DNA of 63,847 nt from Hydrogenimonas thermophila (GCF_900115615.1 NZ_FOXB01000009.1:1-63847), one strand, 5' to 3'; positions 9,399 through 15,909 are shown, counted from the stretch's first letter. Made by a program: numbers and translations. Notes: generated by a model from the letters alone, not told the origin.

Positions 9399-9491
9399 CT
9401 AACAACATTATAGGGTTTAGTCTCGGCAAAAAAAAGCCCGTGGGAGCTACCCACAGGCTTTGCCGGGCCATTAACCCCATAAGGTTGTTAG
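9399..9491. other. Three-tier 93-nt imperfect hairpin (structured RNA or palindromic element)
   Basis: The outer arms 9399-9417 (CTAACAACATTATAGGGTT) and 9473-9491 pair at 17 of 19 positions. A middle stem pairs CGGCAA (9424-9429) with TTGCCG (9460-9465). The inner stem pairs AGCC.GTGGG (9435-9444) with CCCAC.GGCT (9450-9459) around AGCTA. The element is more GC-rich than its surroundings and no long reading frame overlaps it. It sits in a 467-bp stretch (9264-9730) without a confident gene. It could be a small RNA, a large terminator, or a foldable mobile or origin element. No known family is recognised. Confidence 0.5.
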
Positions 9492-9623
9492 TCAATATAA
9501 TTATATCATTTTTCAAAGTCTTTTTCATCCTACAACTATGAAAAGTAACTATTAGAAAAAACTGTAAAGTAAAAACATAATTAGTGTGTTTTTTGCTATA
9601 TGACTTTACAAAAGTGGATTGCT

Positions 9624-9683
9624 ATGACAGCCGACAAGATCAAAACAAATGTTTACCTTGATAAAGAACTCAAAGAAGAATGA
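9624..9683 (+). pseudogene. Truncated ribbon-helix-helix (antitoxin-like) start
   Basis: ATG opens a frame reading MTADKIKTNVYLDKELKEE and then TGA after 19 residues. The segment K-x-N-V-Y-L-D-K-E-L-K-E is the usual first strand and start of helix 1 in small RHH antitoxins and partition proteins. The rest of the fold is missing and the downstream DNA does not continue it in another frame that I could follow. It is probably a decayed remnant. Confidence 0.4.
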
Positions 9684-9730
9684 TCTGTTAACCCTTTTTT
9701 AGGCTTTAGATAGCTTTAAAGATATATTAA

Positions 9731-9853
9731 TCAAGCTTTAAAATAGTCCCTAAATGATCTTTTGCCTTTTTTATACTCATTATGTCCAATATGGTACATA
9801 ATGCCTAAAATTGTAAAGATGGTTAATGGCAAAAAACCTAATATATCCTGCAT
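9731..9853 (-). CDS. 40-aa single-helix membrane microprotein
   Basis: The frame MQDILGFLPLTIFTILGIMY is followed by a basic/polar tail (HNEYKKGKRSFRDYFKA). One hydrophobic helix covers about residues 4-20, and the positive tail suggests N-out/C-in insertion. ATG at 9853 has AAGGA seven to eight bases upstream. It belongs to a run of similar tiny frames through 10748. Function unknown. Confidence 0.5.
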   Translation of the reverse strand: MQDILGFLPLTIFTILGIMYHIGHNEYKKGKRSFRDYFKA

Positions 9854-9889
9854 TTCCAATCCTTTTTTAATATCAACAATTCTATACAA

Positions 9890-9997
9890 TTAAAGGTCAC
9901 AATGACCCTCTTTTTTGTTTTTATCGTCAATGCTTTTGCCAATCGCTAAAATTGAACCAATTAAAGCAATTATCCCTAAAATAATATTTGCTTCCAT
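9890..9997 (-). CDS. 35-aa single-helix membrane microprotein
   Basis: MEANIILGIIALIGSILAIG forms one hydrophobic helix, followed by KSIDDKNKKEGHCDL, a charged tail. The frame is open upstream to 10078, but AAAGGAGA sits exactly before ATG 9997. The upstream part overlaps another tiny gene, so the short form is chosen. Function unknown; same architecture as its neighbours. Confidence 0.55.
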   Translation of the reverse strand: MEANIILGIIALIGSILAIGKSIDDKNKKEGHCDL

Positions 9998-10022
9998 TAC
10001 ATTCTCCTTTGGAATATAACAG

Positions 10023-10130
10023 CTACCTTGCACTATTTGAATATCTTGACAATCCATTCTCATAGCGATATTTTCCAATTGCTATGATTGCAACGATTAG
10101 TGTAAAAGTTCCAAGTATTAAATTAAACAC
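10023..10130 (-). CDS. 35-aa single-helix membrane microprotein, GTG start
   Basis: GTG at 10130, with AAAGG seven bases upstream, opens FNLILGTFTLIVAIIAIGKY and a polar tail ENGLSRYSNSAR. One membrane helix is expected at about residues 3-18. It ends 25 bases before the next microprotein gene on the same strand. A 26-residue frame (10123-10203) overlaps its start but has no clear ribosome binding site. Function unknown. Confidence 0.45.
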   Translation of the reverse strand: MFNLILGTFTLIVAIIAIGKYRYENGLSRYSNSAR

Positions 10131-10355
10131 TTTTTAGCCTTTCTTTTTTATCTAATATAAGCTCCAGCCAATGTCCTATTGTACCAAAAAGTAGTACATT
10201 CATTGATAAGGTATTGTAAATTAAATACTGATAAATACCAGCTCTCAAGATATGATACTAATTACAAAAGTCTACTAAGAAAAAATGAAATTTTAACTAA
10301 TTGACTACAACTATAAAAGATAATATAATAACAATAACTACTAAGAAGGTAAAAA

Positions 10356-10469
10356 ATGGAAGAGATAAAAGCGCTGTTATTACTTATTTTTGCAATAGGT
10401 TTGCTATATGGTTCAATGCAAAAAAAGCATAAAAGAGGTAATAAAAAAATAGAAAATACTCTCCATTAA
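10356..10469 (+). CDS. 37-aa single-helix membrane microprotein (MEEIKAL family)
   Basis: MEEIKALLLLIFAIGLLYGS carries one hydrophobic helix, then a strongly basic tail (QKKHKRGNKK). GAAGG lies seven bases upstream of the ATG. This is the only member of the run on the plus strand. A decayed relative starting EEIKALILLIL is at 12725, so the gene has been duplicated within the island. Function unknown. Confidence 0.5.
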   Translation: MEEIKALLLLIFAIGLLYGSMQKKHKRGNKKIENTLH

Positions 10470-10481
10470 ACTACCTGTTCA

Positions 10482-10607
10482 CTACTTTAGTTTTCCCTTC
10501 CAAACGTTTTTAATACGCTTTTTATGCTGCAATCTATCTATACAGATAATAGAACATACAACCACACCAAAAACTGCTATACCTATAACTATTTCAGAAA
10601 CTGTCAT
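10482..10607 (-). CDS. 41-aa single-helix membrane microprotein
   Basis: MTVSEIVIGIAVFGVVVCSI starts with one long hydrophobic helix followed by a basic tail (DRLQHKKRIKNVWKGKLK). The stop is 12 bases beyond the converging plus-strand microprotein. The start lies 13 bases downstream of the preceding minus-strand microprotein stop, so the two are probably cotranscribed. Its ribosome binding site is weak. Function unknown. Confidence 0.45.
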   Translation of the reverse strand: MTVSEIVIGIAVFGVVVCSIICIDRLQHKKRIKNVWKGKLK

Positions 10608-10619
10608 TGGCTAATTTAC

Positions 10620-10748
10620 CTAACTATTAAGTCCAATAAATGAGCCTATGCCAAGTCCTGTTAAAATAATTGCAGTAAACCATTTAATTGGATCCTTATT
10701 AACTGCATTTTCGAACCATTCTATAAATTTCATTACAGATTCAACCAT
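10620..10748 (-). CDS. 42-aa microprotein with amphipathic N-terminus and one membrane helix
   Basis: MVESVMKFIEWFENAVNKDP is amphipathic, followed by a short hydrophobic helix (WFTAIILTGLGIGSFIGL). ATG at 10748 follows GGAAAG. It has the look of short phage or toxin membrane peptides, but I cannot assign a family. It is the first gene of a minus-strand pair with 10482-10607. Confidence 0.5.
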   Translation of the reverse strand: MVESVMKFIEWFENAVNKDPIKWFTAIILTGLGIGSFIGLNS

Positions 10749-10781
10749 TTTTCTTTCCAAATAGCTTATGGACTTTTTTAA

Positions 10782-11198
10782 TTACTCTTCTACTAAGTTA
10801 TTAACATACTCATCTATTATTACATTTGCATTATTACCCACAGATAATAGACAATAACTTGGTGCCCAAAAGTATGACTTATCGAAGTAATACTTTTTTA
10901 CATCTTCTTTAAACTCTTTTCTAATAAGCCTACTGCTTACCGTTTTAAAATTGTTTACAAGCTTTGAGAGTTGTACCTGCGGTTGTGTTTCAAATGCTAT
11001 ATGTACATAGTTAGGTTTAAACTCAATATTGGTAATTTCACACTTCCAAGCCTCTTCAAATATCTCTTTTGCGATTTCCTGCAATCTTTTTGCAATCTCT
11101 TCATTGATTACATCTCTTTTAAACTTAGAAACTACAACTAAATGATACTTTAGTCTAAATATAGCGTGTCTATTCTTTTTATATAGGGTTTTATCCAT
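10782..11198 (-). CDS. IS200/IS605-type TnpA (Y1 transposase) with altered HUH motif
   Basis: From ATG 11198, behind AAGGTAAAAG, the protein is 138 aa, the usual length for TnpA. Family features include the N-terminal RHAIFRLKYHLVVVSKFKRD, the KPNYVHIAFE strand at 61-70, YFWAPSYCLLSVG at 109-121, and the late helix with the nucleophilic Tyr131 (IIDEYVNNL). In active members the metal-binding motif is His-hydrophobic-His. Here the first histidine is Tyr64 (codon TAT), leaving Tyr-Val-His66. No TnpB gene is adjacent. Loss of one metal ligand suggests an inactive or domesticated copy. Confidence 0.85.
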   Translation of the reverse strand: MDKTLYKKNRHAIFRLKYHLVVVSKFKRDVINEEIAKRLQEIAKEIFEEAWKCEITNIEFKPNYVHIAFETQPQVQLSKLVNNFKTVSSRLIRKEFKEDVKKYYFDKSYFWAPSYCLLSVGNNANVIIDEYVNNLVEE

Positions 11199-11284
11199 TC
11201 TTTTACCTTCTTGACAACTGATACTTAGTTGTATTACAATACAACAGAAAGAGATAAAAGTCAATAGACAAAAAGGAGCATAAG

Positions 11285-11689
11285 ATGGCAAACATTATCT
11301 ATAGAACCAATGGATATGTTGTAGAGTTTGAGATTAGTGAGCCAATCTCTTACAATAAAAGCGAAAGATTTCAAGGTATGTATAAAATGCTAAAGAGTCT
11401 TGGCAAGACTGAAATCATCTCTCCAAAACTTGCACAAGCTCTTGAAGATGCAGGTTTGCTTGATCAGTTCCTTTTTGACTTGGAGAGATTTAGTAATGGC
11501 GATTGTGACTGTTTCTATATCATTAATGACGAGCATCAAAGAAAAAGAGTTATCGATCTTGAAAGTGATGAAAAGTTTGAAGTGTATGCTCAAAATAAAT
11601 TTGGATATGTACTTAGAAATGAAGATGGCCCACAAGCGTTTGTAGATAAAGATATGTTTAGAAAGTGTTTTGCAGTTTTGAAAGGTTAA
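11285..11689 (+). CDS. Unknown 134-aa protein, paralogue of the next gene
   Basis: ATG 11285 follows AAAGGAG. The product is acidic, soluble and without a signal peptide. Its second half, FLFDLERFSNGDCDCFYIIN, then VYAQNKFGYVLRNEDG, aligns with FTQDLERLRNGTNDSFYLIN and VYASNNRAHVLCRKKD of the 11767 gene. The two are therefore tandem duplicates with a shared domain of about 70 residues. I recognise no family. The island position and the duplication suggest an accessory role such as anti-defence or defence, but that is a guess. Confidence 0.7.
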   Translation: MANIIYRTNGYVVEFEISEPISYNKSERFQGMYKMLKSLGKTEIISPKLAQALEDAGLLDQFLFDLERFSNGDCDCFYIINDEHQRKRVIDLESDEKFEVYAQNKFGYVLRNEDGPQAFVDKDMFRKCFAVLKG

Positions 11690-11766
11690 ATTGCAATTTT
11701 GATATTTTTTTATATCAAATTGCAATGAATATACTAAAATAGAAAAATCTAAGCAAAGGATGGTCA

Positions 11767-12231
11767 ATGACAATTATTAAAGCAGTTTACAACTATTGCG
11801 ACTATTTTTACAGTTTTGAACTTAAGAGTAATATAGACAATTGTAACGGTGATCTGAATAGAATGTTGGCATTTAGAGAAATCGGCGAACTAAAGCTAAC
11901 TGATCTATCAAAAGAGTTCGTGGACTCATTAATAAAAGATGGAATCTTAATCCACTTTACTCAAGACTTAGAGAGATTGAGAAATGGTACTAATGACTCT
12001 TTCTATTTAATAAATCAGTATAAAAAGGTAGTAGTAGATAGAAATACAGGTGAAGAGTATATTGTATATGCATCTAACAATAGAGCTCACGTACTTTGTA
12101 GAAAAAAGGATAATGCATACGAAACTATAGTAACACCGCTAGTTTTAGCTTTAAACTATAAGGATCCTAATGAAAAAGTGCAAAAGATTGATTATGAATA
12201 CTACCAGAATATGATAGATTTTTATGACTAA
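11767..12231 (+). CDS. Unknown 154-aa protein, paralogue of the previous gene
   Basis: ATG 11767 lies after AAAGGA. The central part matches the 134-aa upstream neighbour (D-L-E-R-x-x-N-G, then CFY/SFY-x-I/L-N, then VYA-x-N). The N-terminus (MTIIKAVYNYCDYFYSFELK) matches the neighbour's MANIIYRTNGYVVEFEIS in pattern. An extra 25-residue acidic tail ends in YEYYQNMIDFYD. Its stop overlaps the end of a converging small membrane gene by four bases. Function unknown. Confidence 0.7.
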   Translation: MTIIKAVYNYCDYFYSFELKSNIDNCNGDLNRMLAFREIGELKLTDLSKEFVDSLIKDGILIHFTQDLERLRNGTNDSFYLINQYKKVVVDRNTGEEYIVYASNNRAHVLCRKKDNAYETIVTPLVLALNYKDPNEKVQKIDYEYYQNMIDFYD

Positions 12232-12407
12232 AAGTACTTATCTAGCCACTTTTTAAAAGCGCTATCATCTTGATGCAAATCAGCAAAAAGGATAAAAGCC
12301 AGAACCGCTACAAACATAGCTGATGCTTTGTACTCTTGCATAGAATACATTCCGGTAATGAGTAGCACCAGGACAAAAACAAAAAGGTATTTTATGTACT
12401 TTTCCAT
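12228..12407 (-). CDS. 59-aa small membrane protein with two hydrophobic stretches
   Basis: MEKYIKYLFVFVLVLLITGM is a first membrane helix. A second (SAMFVAVLAFILFADL) follows a short polar loop. The tail is charged (DDSAFKKWLDKYF), and the helices probably form a hairpin. It belongs with the other microproteins by size and setting, but it has two helices. Its stop overlaps the stop of the converging 154-aa gene. Function unknown. Confidence 0.5.
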   Translation of the reverse strand: MEKYIKYLFVFVLVLLITGMYSMQEYKASAMFVAVLAFILFADLHQDDSAFKKWLDKYF

Positions 12408-12437
12408 TTTATCTCTTTCTTTTGGTAAATTTAGAAC

Positions 12438-12545
12438 TTAGTCTTTTTTATGCAATAGTCGATAAAGCTCACTATTTGGGTTATCTTTTTCGGTGAAATA
12501 GTAAGCAAATCCGGCGAATATCAAGCCTGTAATGATTTTTATCAT
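12438..12545 (-). CDS. 35-aa single-helix membrane microprotein
   Basis: MIKIITGLIFAGFAYYF forms one helix, followed by a polar tail (TEKDNPNSELYRLLHKKD). An upstream in-frame ATG exists at 12557, but GGAAG lies five bases before the ATG at 12545 and nothing suitable precedes the other, so the shorter form is chosen. Function unknown. Confidence 0.45.
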   Translation of the reverse strand: MIKIITGLIFAGFAYYFTEKDNPNSELYRLLHKKD

Positions 12546-12724
12546 TTTTACTTCCATATATTTGTACAAAAATTTGAAAAACAACATCAATATTTAATGA
12601 TTTTTTCTTCTACTTCCCTGATATTGTAGCAAAAATTTAATAATTTTAAACTGCTTTTTAGCTTAATAATCAAGCATATTAATAATACATTGACTACGAC
12701 ATAATGATGGCAAAAGGATGAGTA

Positions 12725-12802
12725 ATTGAAGAGATAAAGGCATTAATTTTACTTATTTTGTAGATCATTATAGCACTTTTATATAAAGCCTTTGAGCTTT
12801 AA
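12725..12802 (+). pseudogene. Decayed copy of the MEEIKAL microprotein gene
   Basis: Reading from ATT 12725 gives EEIKALILLIL, a TAG at 12761-12763, then IIIALLYKAFEL and TAA. The first eleven residues match the 10356 gene (EEIKALLLLIF), and AAAGGA sits before the start position. The ATG has become ATT and a stop interrupts the helix, so the copy should not give the full protein. Confidence 0.5.
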
Positions 12803-12825
12803 AAATGCTATTAAAACTCAAAGGC
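12788..12825. terminator. Hairpin between converging frames
   Basis: GCCTTTGAG (12788-12796) and CTCAAAGGC (12817-12825) are perfect complements, and the stem continues with TTTAA/TTAAA inside after one mismatch. There is no strong T-run, but it lies just 3' of the minus-strand 12847 gene and of the decayed plus-strand copy, so a bidirectional terminator is likely. Confidence 0.45.
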
Positions 12826-12846
12826 AAAATTGTCAGTCTATATTAT

Positions 12847-13248
12847 TTAACCTAATTCTTCCCAATATGAGAAATCTTCACTCTTTATATGTATAGAGTG
12901 TGATATATGCTTACAAGAAGTTATATCAACTGCAAACAAAGCTTTCTGACCATTATTATCCATATTAAAAGCTGTATAATCATTATAAAAAGCTACACAA
13001 AATGACTCCCAGCTCATCAATGGATTATTAGGTAGCTCTTTTGCTACAAAGCCGGCTGGTGTAATTTTTTTTATTATGAAATTTACAATATCATACGATT
13101 TGTCCAATAGTTCATCTGCAAGCTCTTTATTATCATCATCAATGGCTTCATCAAATTTTTGTCCAAGCACCTTAAGTTGATGCAACTCATCTTTAACACA
13201 TTCAATAGTTATCGACTTAACTATTTTCTTAATTTCAGTTTGTGTCAT
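12847..13248 (-). CDS. Unknown 133-aa acidic protein
   Basis: ATG 13248 has AGGAGG about ten bases upstream. The first half is helical and acidic (KFDEAIDDDNKELADELLDK). The second half has aromatic residues (SWESFCVAFYNDYTAFNMD) and ends IHIKSEDFSYWEELG. No signal peptide, membrane segment or metal motif is visible, and I do not recognise a family. It lies between the microprotein region and the IS982 element, within the island. Confidence 0.6.
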   Translation of the reverse strand: MTQTEIKKIVKSITIECVKDELHQLKVLGQKFDEAIDDDNKELADELLDKSYDIVNFIIKKITPAGFVAKELPNNPLMSWESFCVAFYNDYTAFNMDNNGQKALFAVDITSCKHISHSIHIKSEDFSYWEELG

Positions 13249-13381
13249 ATTCCAATCCTCCTTTTGTTTTTATTAGATATATATACATATTTTGCACTCT
13301 TGTAAGAAAGTTAAACAAATTAAGAGATTGGAATTTTTTTTAAGTAGAATAATTTTGTAGTAAGTGTTTAAAATATTTGTA

Positions 13382-14305
13382 ACCCAAATTGCTAGTTAAT
13401 CAATAACATTTGCTTCTCTTCATCAAGCTTCAAAAAGCAGTCAATGCTGTAAGCGACAAGAAAGAGTTTAAGTTTTGTAAGAAAACCACCTATGGATGTT
13501 GCCTTGATTACTTTACCAAACTTGGCTGTTATCATAGAGAAGGCTGTTTCAACGCCTTTTCTAATTTTTCGTTTAATGAAATAATCATCATCATATTGCA
13601 TACGTTTCTTAAATATTGGTGAAAGCTTGATATTCAATTTTTTTAGAAACTCTTCAAGCTTACTAGAGATATATCCTTTATCTCCTATGGCAATTGATCC
13701 TTTTGGTAGATGAGAAAGTAGTCCATAAGCTGCTGTAACATCATGCATTGATCCTTCAGAAATAAAGAAGTAAACAGGTGATTTATCTGTAGTAACAACC
13801 ATATGAACTTTAAAACCATAAAAGAATCGACACTTAGAAGCATTAAAACCTTTAAAATCTGGATTATTCCATAGCTGACACCGTTTTTCTCTAGTGATAT
13901 TGCATAACTCTACTGGAAAGGAATCAACAGAGTAGATATTTGTTCCTTCAAGTTTGATAAATAGTTTACCTAGCCAAGAAAAGAGTTTTTCAATTATCTG
14001 CTCTAAACGATTAAGCCGTCTAATAAAGCGTGAATATTCAGGTATCTTAACAAAATTAAGCATTTGACAGTACTTGTGTGCTTTGCGATAATTTCCATTG
14101 AAATCACTGACTGCAAGATATCCAACCAAAAGTATCTCACTATTGGATACTTCTGCTCTAATATCATCTTTGATCCCATTTACTTTTAGATATTCATCTA
14201 TTAAACAATAAACTGTTATAATTCTTTGCTCCATAAATTGCCCCCAAGCTTTTTATGGAGTACTCAAGCAAACTTTAATCCTTCTTTGAAACTAGCAATT
14301 TGGGT
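13382..14305 (-). mobile_element. Complete IS982-family insertion sequence, 924 bp
   Basis: The ends are 16-bp perfect inverted repeats, ACCCAAATTGCTAGTT at 13382-13397 and its complement at 14290-14305. The element is flanked on both sides by the 8-bp direct repeat TATTTGTA (13374-13381 and 14306-14313), a target duplication. One transposase gene fills it on the minus strand. The intact repeats and intact catalytic residues indicate a recent, probably functional insertion. Confidence 0.9.
13392..14234 (-). CDS. IS982-family DDE transposase
   Basis: The 280-aa length is typical for the family. The DDE triad is visible as Asp104 in YSVDSFPVELC, Asp185 in AIGDKGYIS and Glu229 in RKGVETAFSMI. 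The N-terminal region (NYRKAHKYCQ, then SRFIRRLNRL) matches the IS982 helical domain. The reading frame is uninterrupted and its stop lies inside the left inverted repeat, which is common in compact elements. No neighbouring gene is interrupted in an obvious way. Confidence 0.9.
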   Translation of the reverse strand: MEQRIITVYCLIDEYLKVNGIKDDIRAEVSNSEILLVGYLAVSDFNGNYRKAHKYCQMLNFVKIPEYSRFIRRLNRLEQIIEKLFSWLGKLFIKLEGTNIYSVDSFPVELCNITREKRCQLWNNPDFKGFNASKCRFFYGFKVHMVVTTDKSPVYFFISEGSMHDVTAAYGLLSHLPKGSIAIGDKGYISSKLEEFLKKLNIKLSPIFKKRMQYDDDYFIKRKIRKGVETAFSMITAKFGKVIKATSIGGFLTKLKLFLVAYSIDCFLKLDEEKQMLLIN

Positions 14306-14434
14306 TATTTGTAAGATAATATTACACATAGGGAACAAGGACAGGTAATCACGTCAAGTGCATTAAATAACAAAAAATACATTATTTTTAGTAGCTCAAA
14401 TTGTTGTTTTTTACTATAATTATAATTTTATACT

Positions 14435-14516
14435 GGATAAGTGTGATAAGTCGGATAAGTCCTATTTTAGGGATTTTTATAAGTTAGATAGTTGCGGACA
14501 AGTGCGGATAAGTGCC
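14435..14516 (+). repeat. Clustered GGATAAGT direct repeats at the island edge
   Basis: Three consecutive 9-mers (GGATAAGTG, TGATAAGTC, GGATAAGTC) occupy 14435-14461. Two 10-mers (GGACAAGTGC, GGATAAGTGC) follow at 14497-14516. All read in one direction. They lie in the 378-bp non-coding stretch between the IS982 element and ribBA, where the accessory region ends. Short spaced direct repeats of this kind are typical of integrase arm sites, replication iterons or regulator arrays; which applies here cannot be told. Confidence 0.5.
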
Positions 14517-14683
14517 ACACTTGATATTCATAATATTTATGTTTTACAGTGTCCAAAATCGTGCCTATTTTTTCGCTTAAAATACAAGTTTTAGATAAAG
14601 TTATTTATTGTATTTCCCTATTTTTAGGCATTTTTCTTTGTAATATAGAATAAAAAAGTCTTCATAATATACTCTGATCTTCA

Positions 14684-15709
14684 TTACACTTCAACCTCTT
14701 CTACTATATCTAATCCAAACCCTCCAAGACCTACAAACTCTTTTCCTTTGTTTGAAACAAGCAATTTAATATTTTTGATGCCAAGTTCAGTCAAAATTTG
14801 TGCTCCAATACCATACTCTTTCATAGAATCAGATGCATTTGTATCTGCACTATCTAAAAATACAACTACTCCACCATTTTGTTTAAGGTAATTTATTGAG
14901 TTAGTCAATTGTTTATATCTTGATGAGTGCATTAAAAGGTCAACATCTCTACCTATATTATGAAACTTTACATACTCAGTTTCATGTAGCTTGTAAAAAA
15001 CAATAGCATAGTGACATCTTCCTTGATGATCTTTAAAACTTTTTTTTTCTACTTTAGTATCAAAAAACTCTATCTCTTCTTCATTAATTAATTGAACCAA
15101 TCTTTCATTACGAAGTCTGTATTCAACCAAATCAGATATATAGACAGTATTTAGATTATGTTTCTTTGCAAAAACTTCAAGATCATCACGCCGAGCCATT
15201 TGACCATCATCTCTCATTATTTCACAAATCACAGCACTTGGTGCAAGTCCGGCTAGTTTACAAATATCTACAGACCCTTCAGTATGTCCTGTACGTACTA
15301 AAACTCCTCCATCTTTAGCAATAAGAGGAAAAATATGTCCAGGACGTACAAGATCATTAGGTGAACTTAAAGGTGAAGCCAGTAATTTAATAGTCATATC
15401 TCTCTCATAAGCTGAAATACCTGTTGTTGCATCTTTTGCATCAACTGATACTGTAAATGCAGTTTCATGCTGAGAATCATTATGTTGAACCATTGGCTGG
15501 AGCTTTAATCGATCTGCAATATCTTTAGATATAGCAACACAAATAAGCCCTTTTGCCTCTGAAGCCATAAAGTTAACTTTTTGTGGAGTAGAAAAAGTAG
15601 CTGCATATACAAGATCACCTTCATTTTCTCTATCTTCATCATCTATCATTACAACCATTTTGCCCTGTTTTATATCTTCTATAGCCTGTTGAACTCTTTG
15701 AAATGGCAT
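14684..15709 (-). CDS. ribBA: 3,4-dihydroxy-2-butanone-4-phosphate synthase with degenerate GTP cyclohydrolase II-like domain
   Basis: This enzyme makes the four-carbon riboflavin precursor from ribulose 5-phosphate. The RibB domain (1 to about 205) has the acidic loop DDEDRENEGD (23-32), the RPGHIFPL segment and the HTEGSVDICKLAG motif. The C-terminal 135 residues follow the RibA fold in outline, but they lack the three zinc cysteines (C-x-x-D-x-x-x-C pattern) and the GTP-binding motifs, so cyclohydrolase activity is not expected. I know this arrangement from other Campylobacterota, where a separate RibA exists. It is a core gene marking the right side of the island. Confidence 0.93.
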   Translation of the reverse strand: MPFQRVQQAIEDIKQGKMVVMIDDEDRENEGDLVYAATFSTPQKVNFMASEAKGLICVAISKDIADRLKLQPMVQHNDSQHETAFTVSVDAKDATTGISAYERDMTIKLLASPLSSPNDLVRPGHIFPLIAKDGGVLVRTGHTEGSVDICKLAGLAPSAVICEIMRDDGQMARRDDLEVFAKKHNLNTVYISDLVEYRLRNERLVQLINEEEIEFFDTKVEKKSFKDHQGRCHYAIVFYKLHETEYVKFHNIGRDVDLLMHSSRYKQLTNSINYLKQNGGVVVFLDSADTNASDSMKEYGIGAQILTELGIKNIKLLVSNKGKEFVGLGGFGLDIVEEVEV

Positions 15710-15755
15710 TTTTATCCTCTTTTTTGAAAATTTAAAAAATTATAGCGAAAAACTC

Positions 15756-15784
15756 TTGACAATGAAACTTTTTTGCACTATAAT
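15756..15784 (+). promoter_or_regulatory. Consensus sigma-70 promoter for the tRNA operon
   Basis: TTGACA (15756-15761), a 17-bp spacer and TATAAT (15779-15784) match the full consensus. The tRNA-Gln gene begins 38 bases downstream. Confidence 0.85.
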
Positions 15785-15821
15785 TCTGCCAACAAAAAGC
15801 AATGAGCTTCAAGAAACCGAT

Positions 15822-15896
15822 TGGGGTATCGCCAAGCGGTAAGGCAGCAGGTTTTGGTCCTGCCATTCGGGGGTTCGAATCCCTCTACCCCATCCA
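15822..15896 (+). tRNA. tRNA-Gln (TTG)
   Basis: The acceptor arm TGGGGTA (15822-15828) pairs with TACCCCA (15886-15892). The anticodon loop TTTTGGT between CAGG and CCTG arms gives anticodon TTG. The T arm has GGTTCGAATCC, and CCA is encoded at 15894-15896. It is cotranscribed with the next tRNA from the consensus promoter. Confidence 0.95.
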
Positions 15897-15909
15897 CTTT
15901 TTCTTCAAT

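Noticed and set aside
9399-9491. Integron attC site
   Set aside because: The CTAAC/GTTAG ends resemble the core sites, but the outer bases do not fit RYYYAAC and GTTRRRY, and no integrase or cassette series is present.
10123-10203. A further 26-residue minus-strand microprotein
   Set aside because: It overlaps the start of the 10023-10130 gene, has no ribosome binding site and has only a weak hydrophobic stretch.
11390-11773. A 127-residue minus-strand frame under the 134-aa gene
   Set aside because: It is antisense to a gene with a good ribosome site and a clear paralogue, and its composition is that of a shadow frame.
14435-14516. CRISPR array
   Set aside because: The units are only 8-10 bp, without spacers of regular length, and no cas gene is seen.
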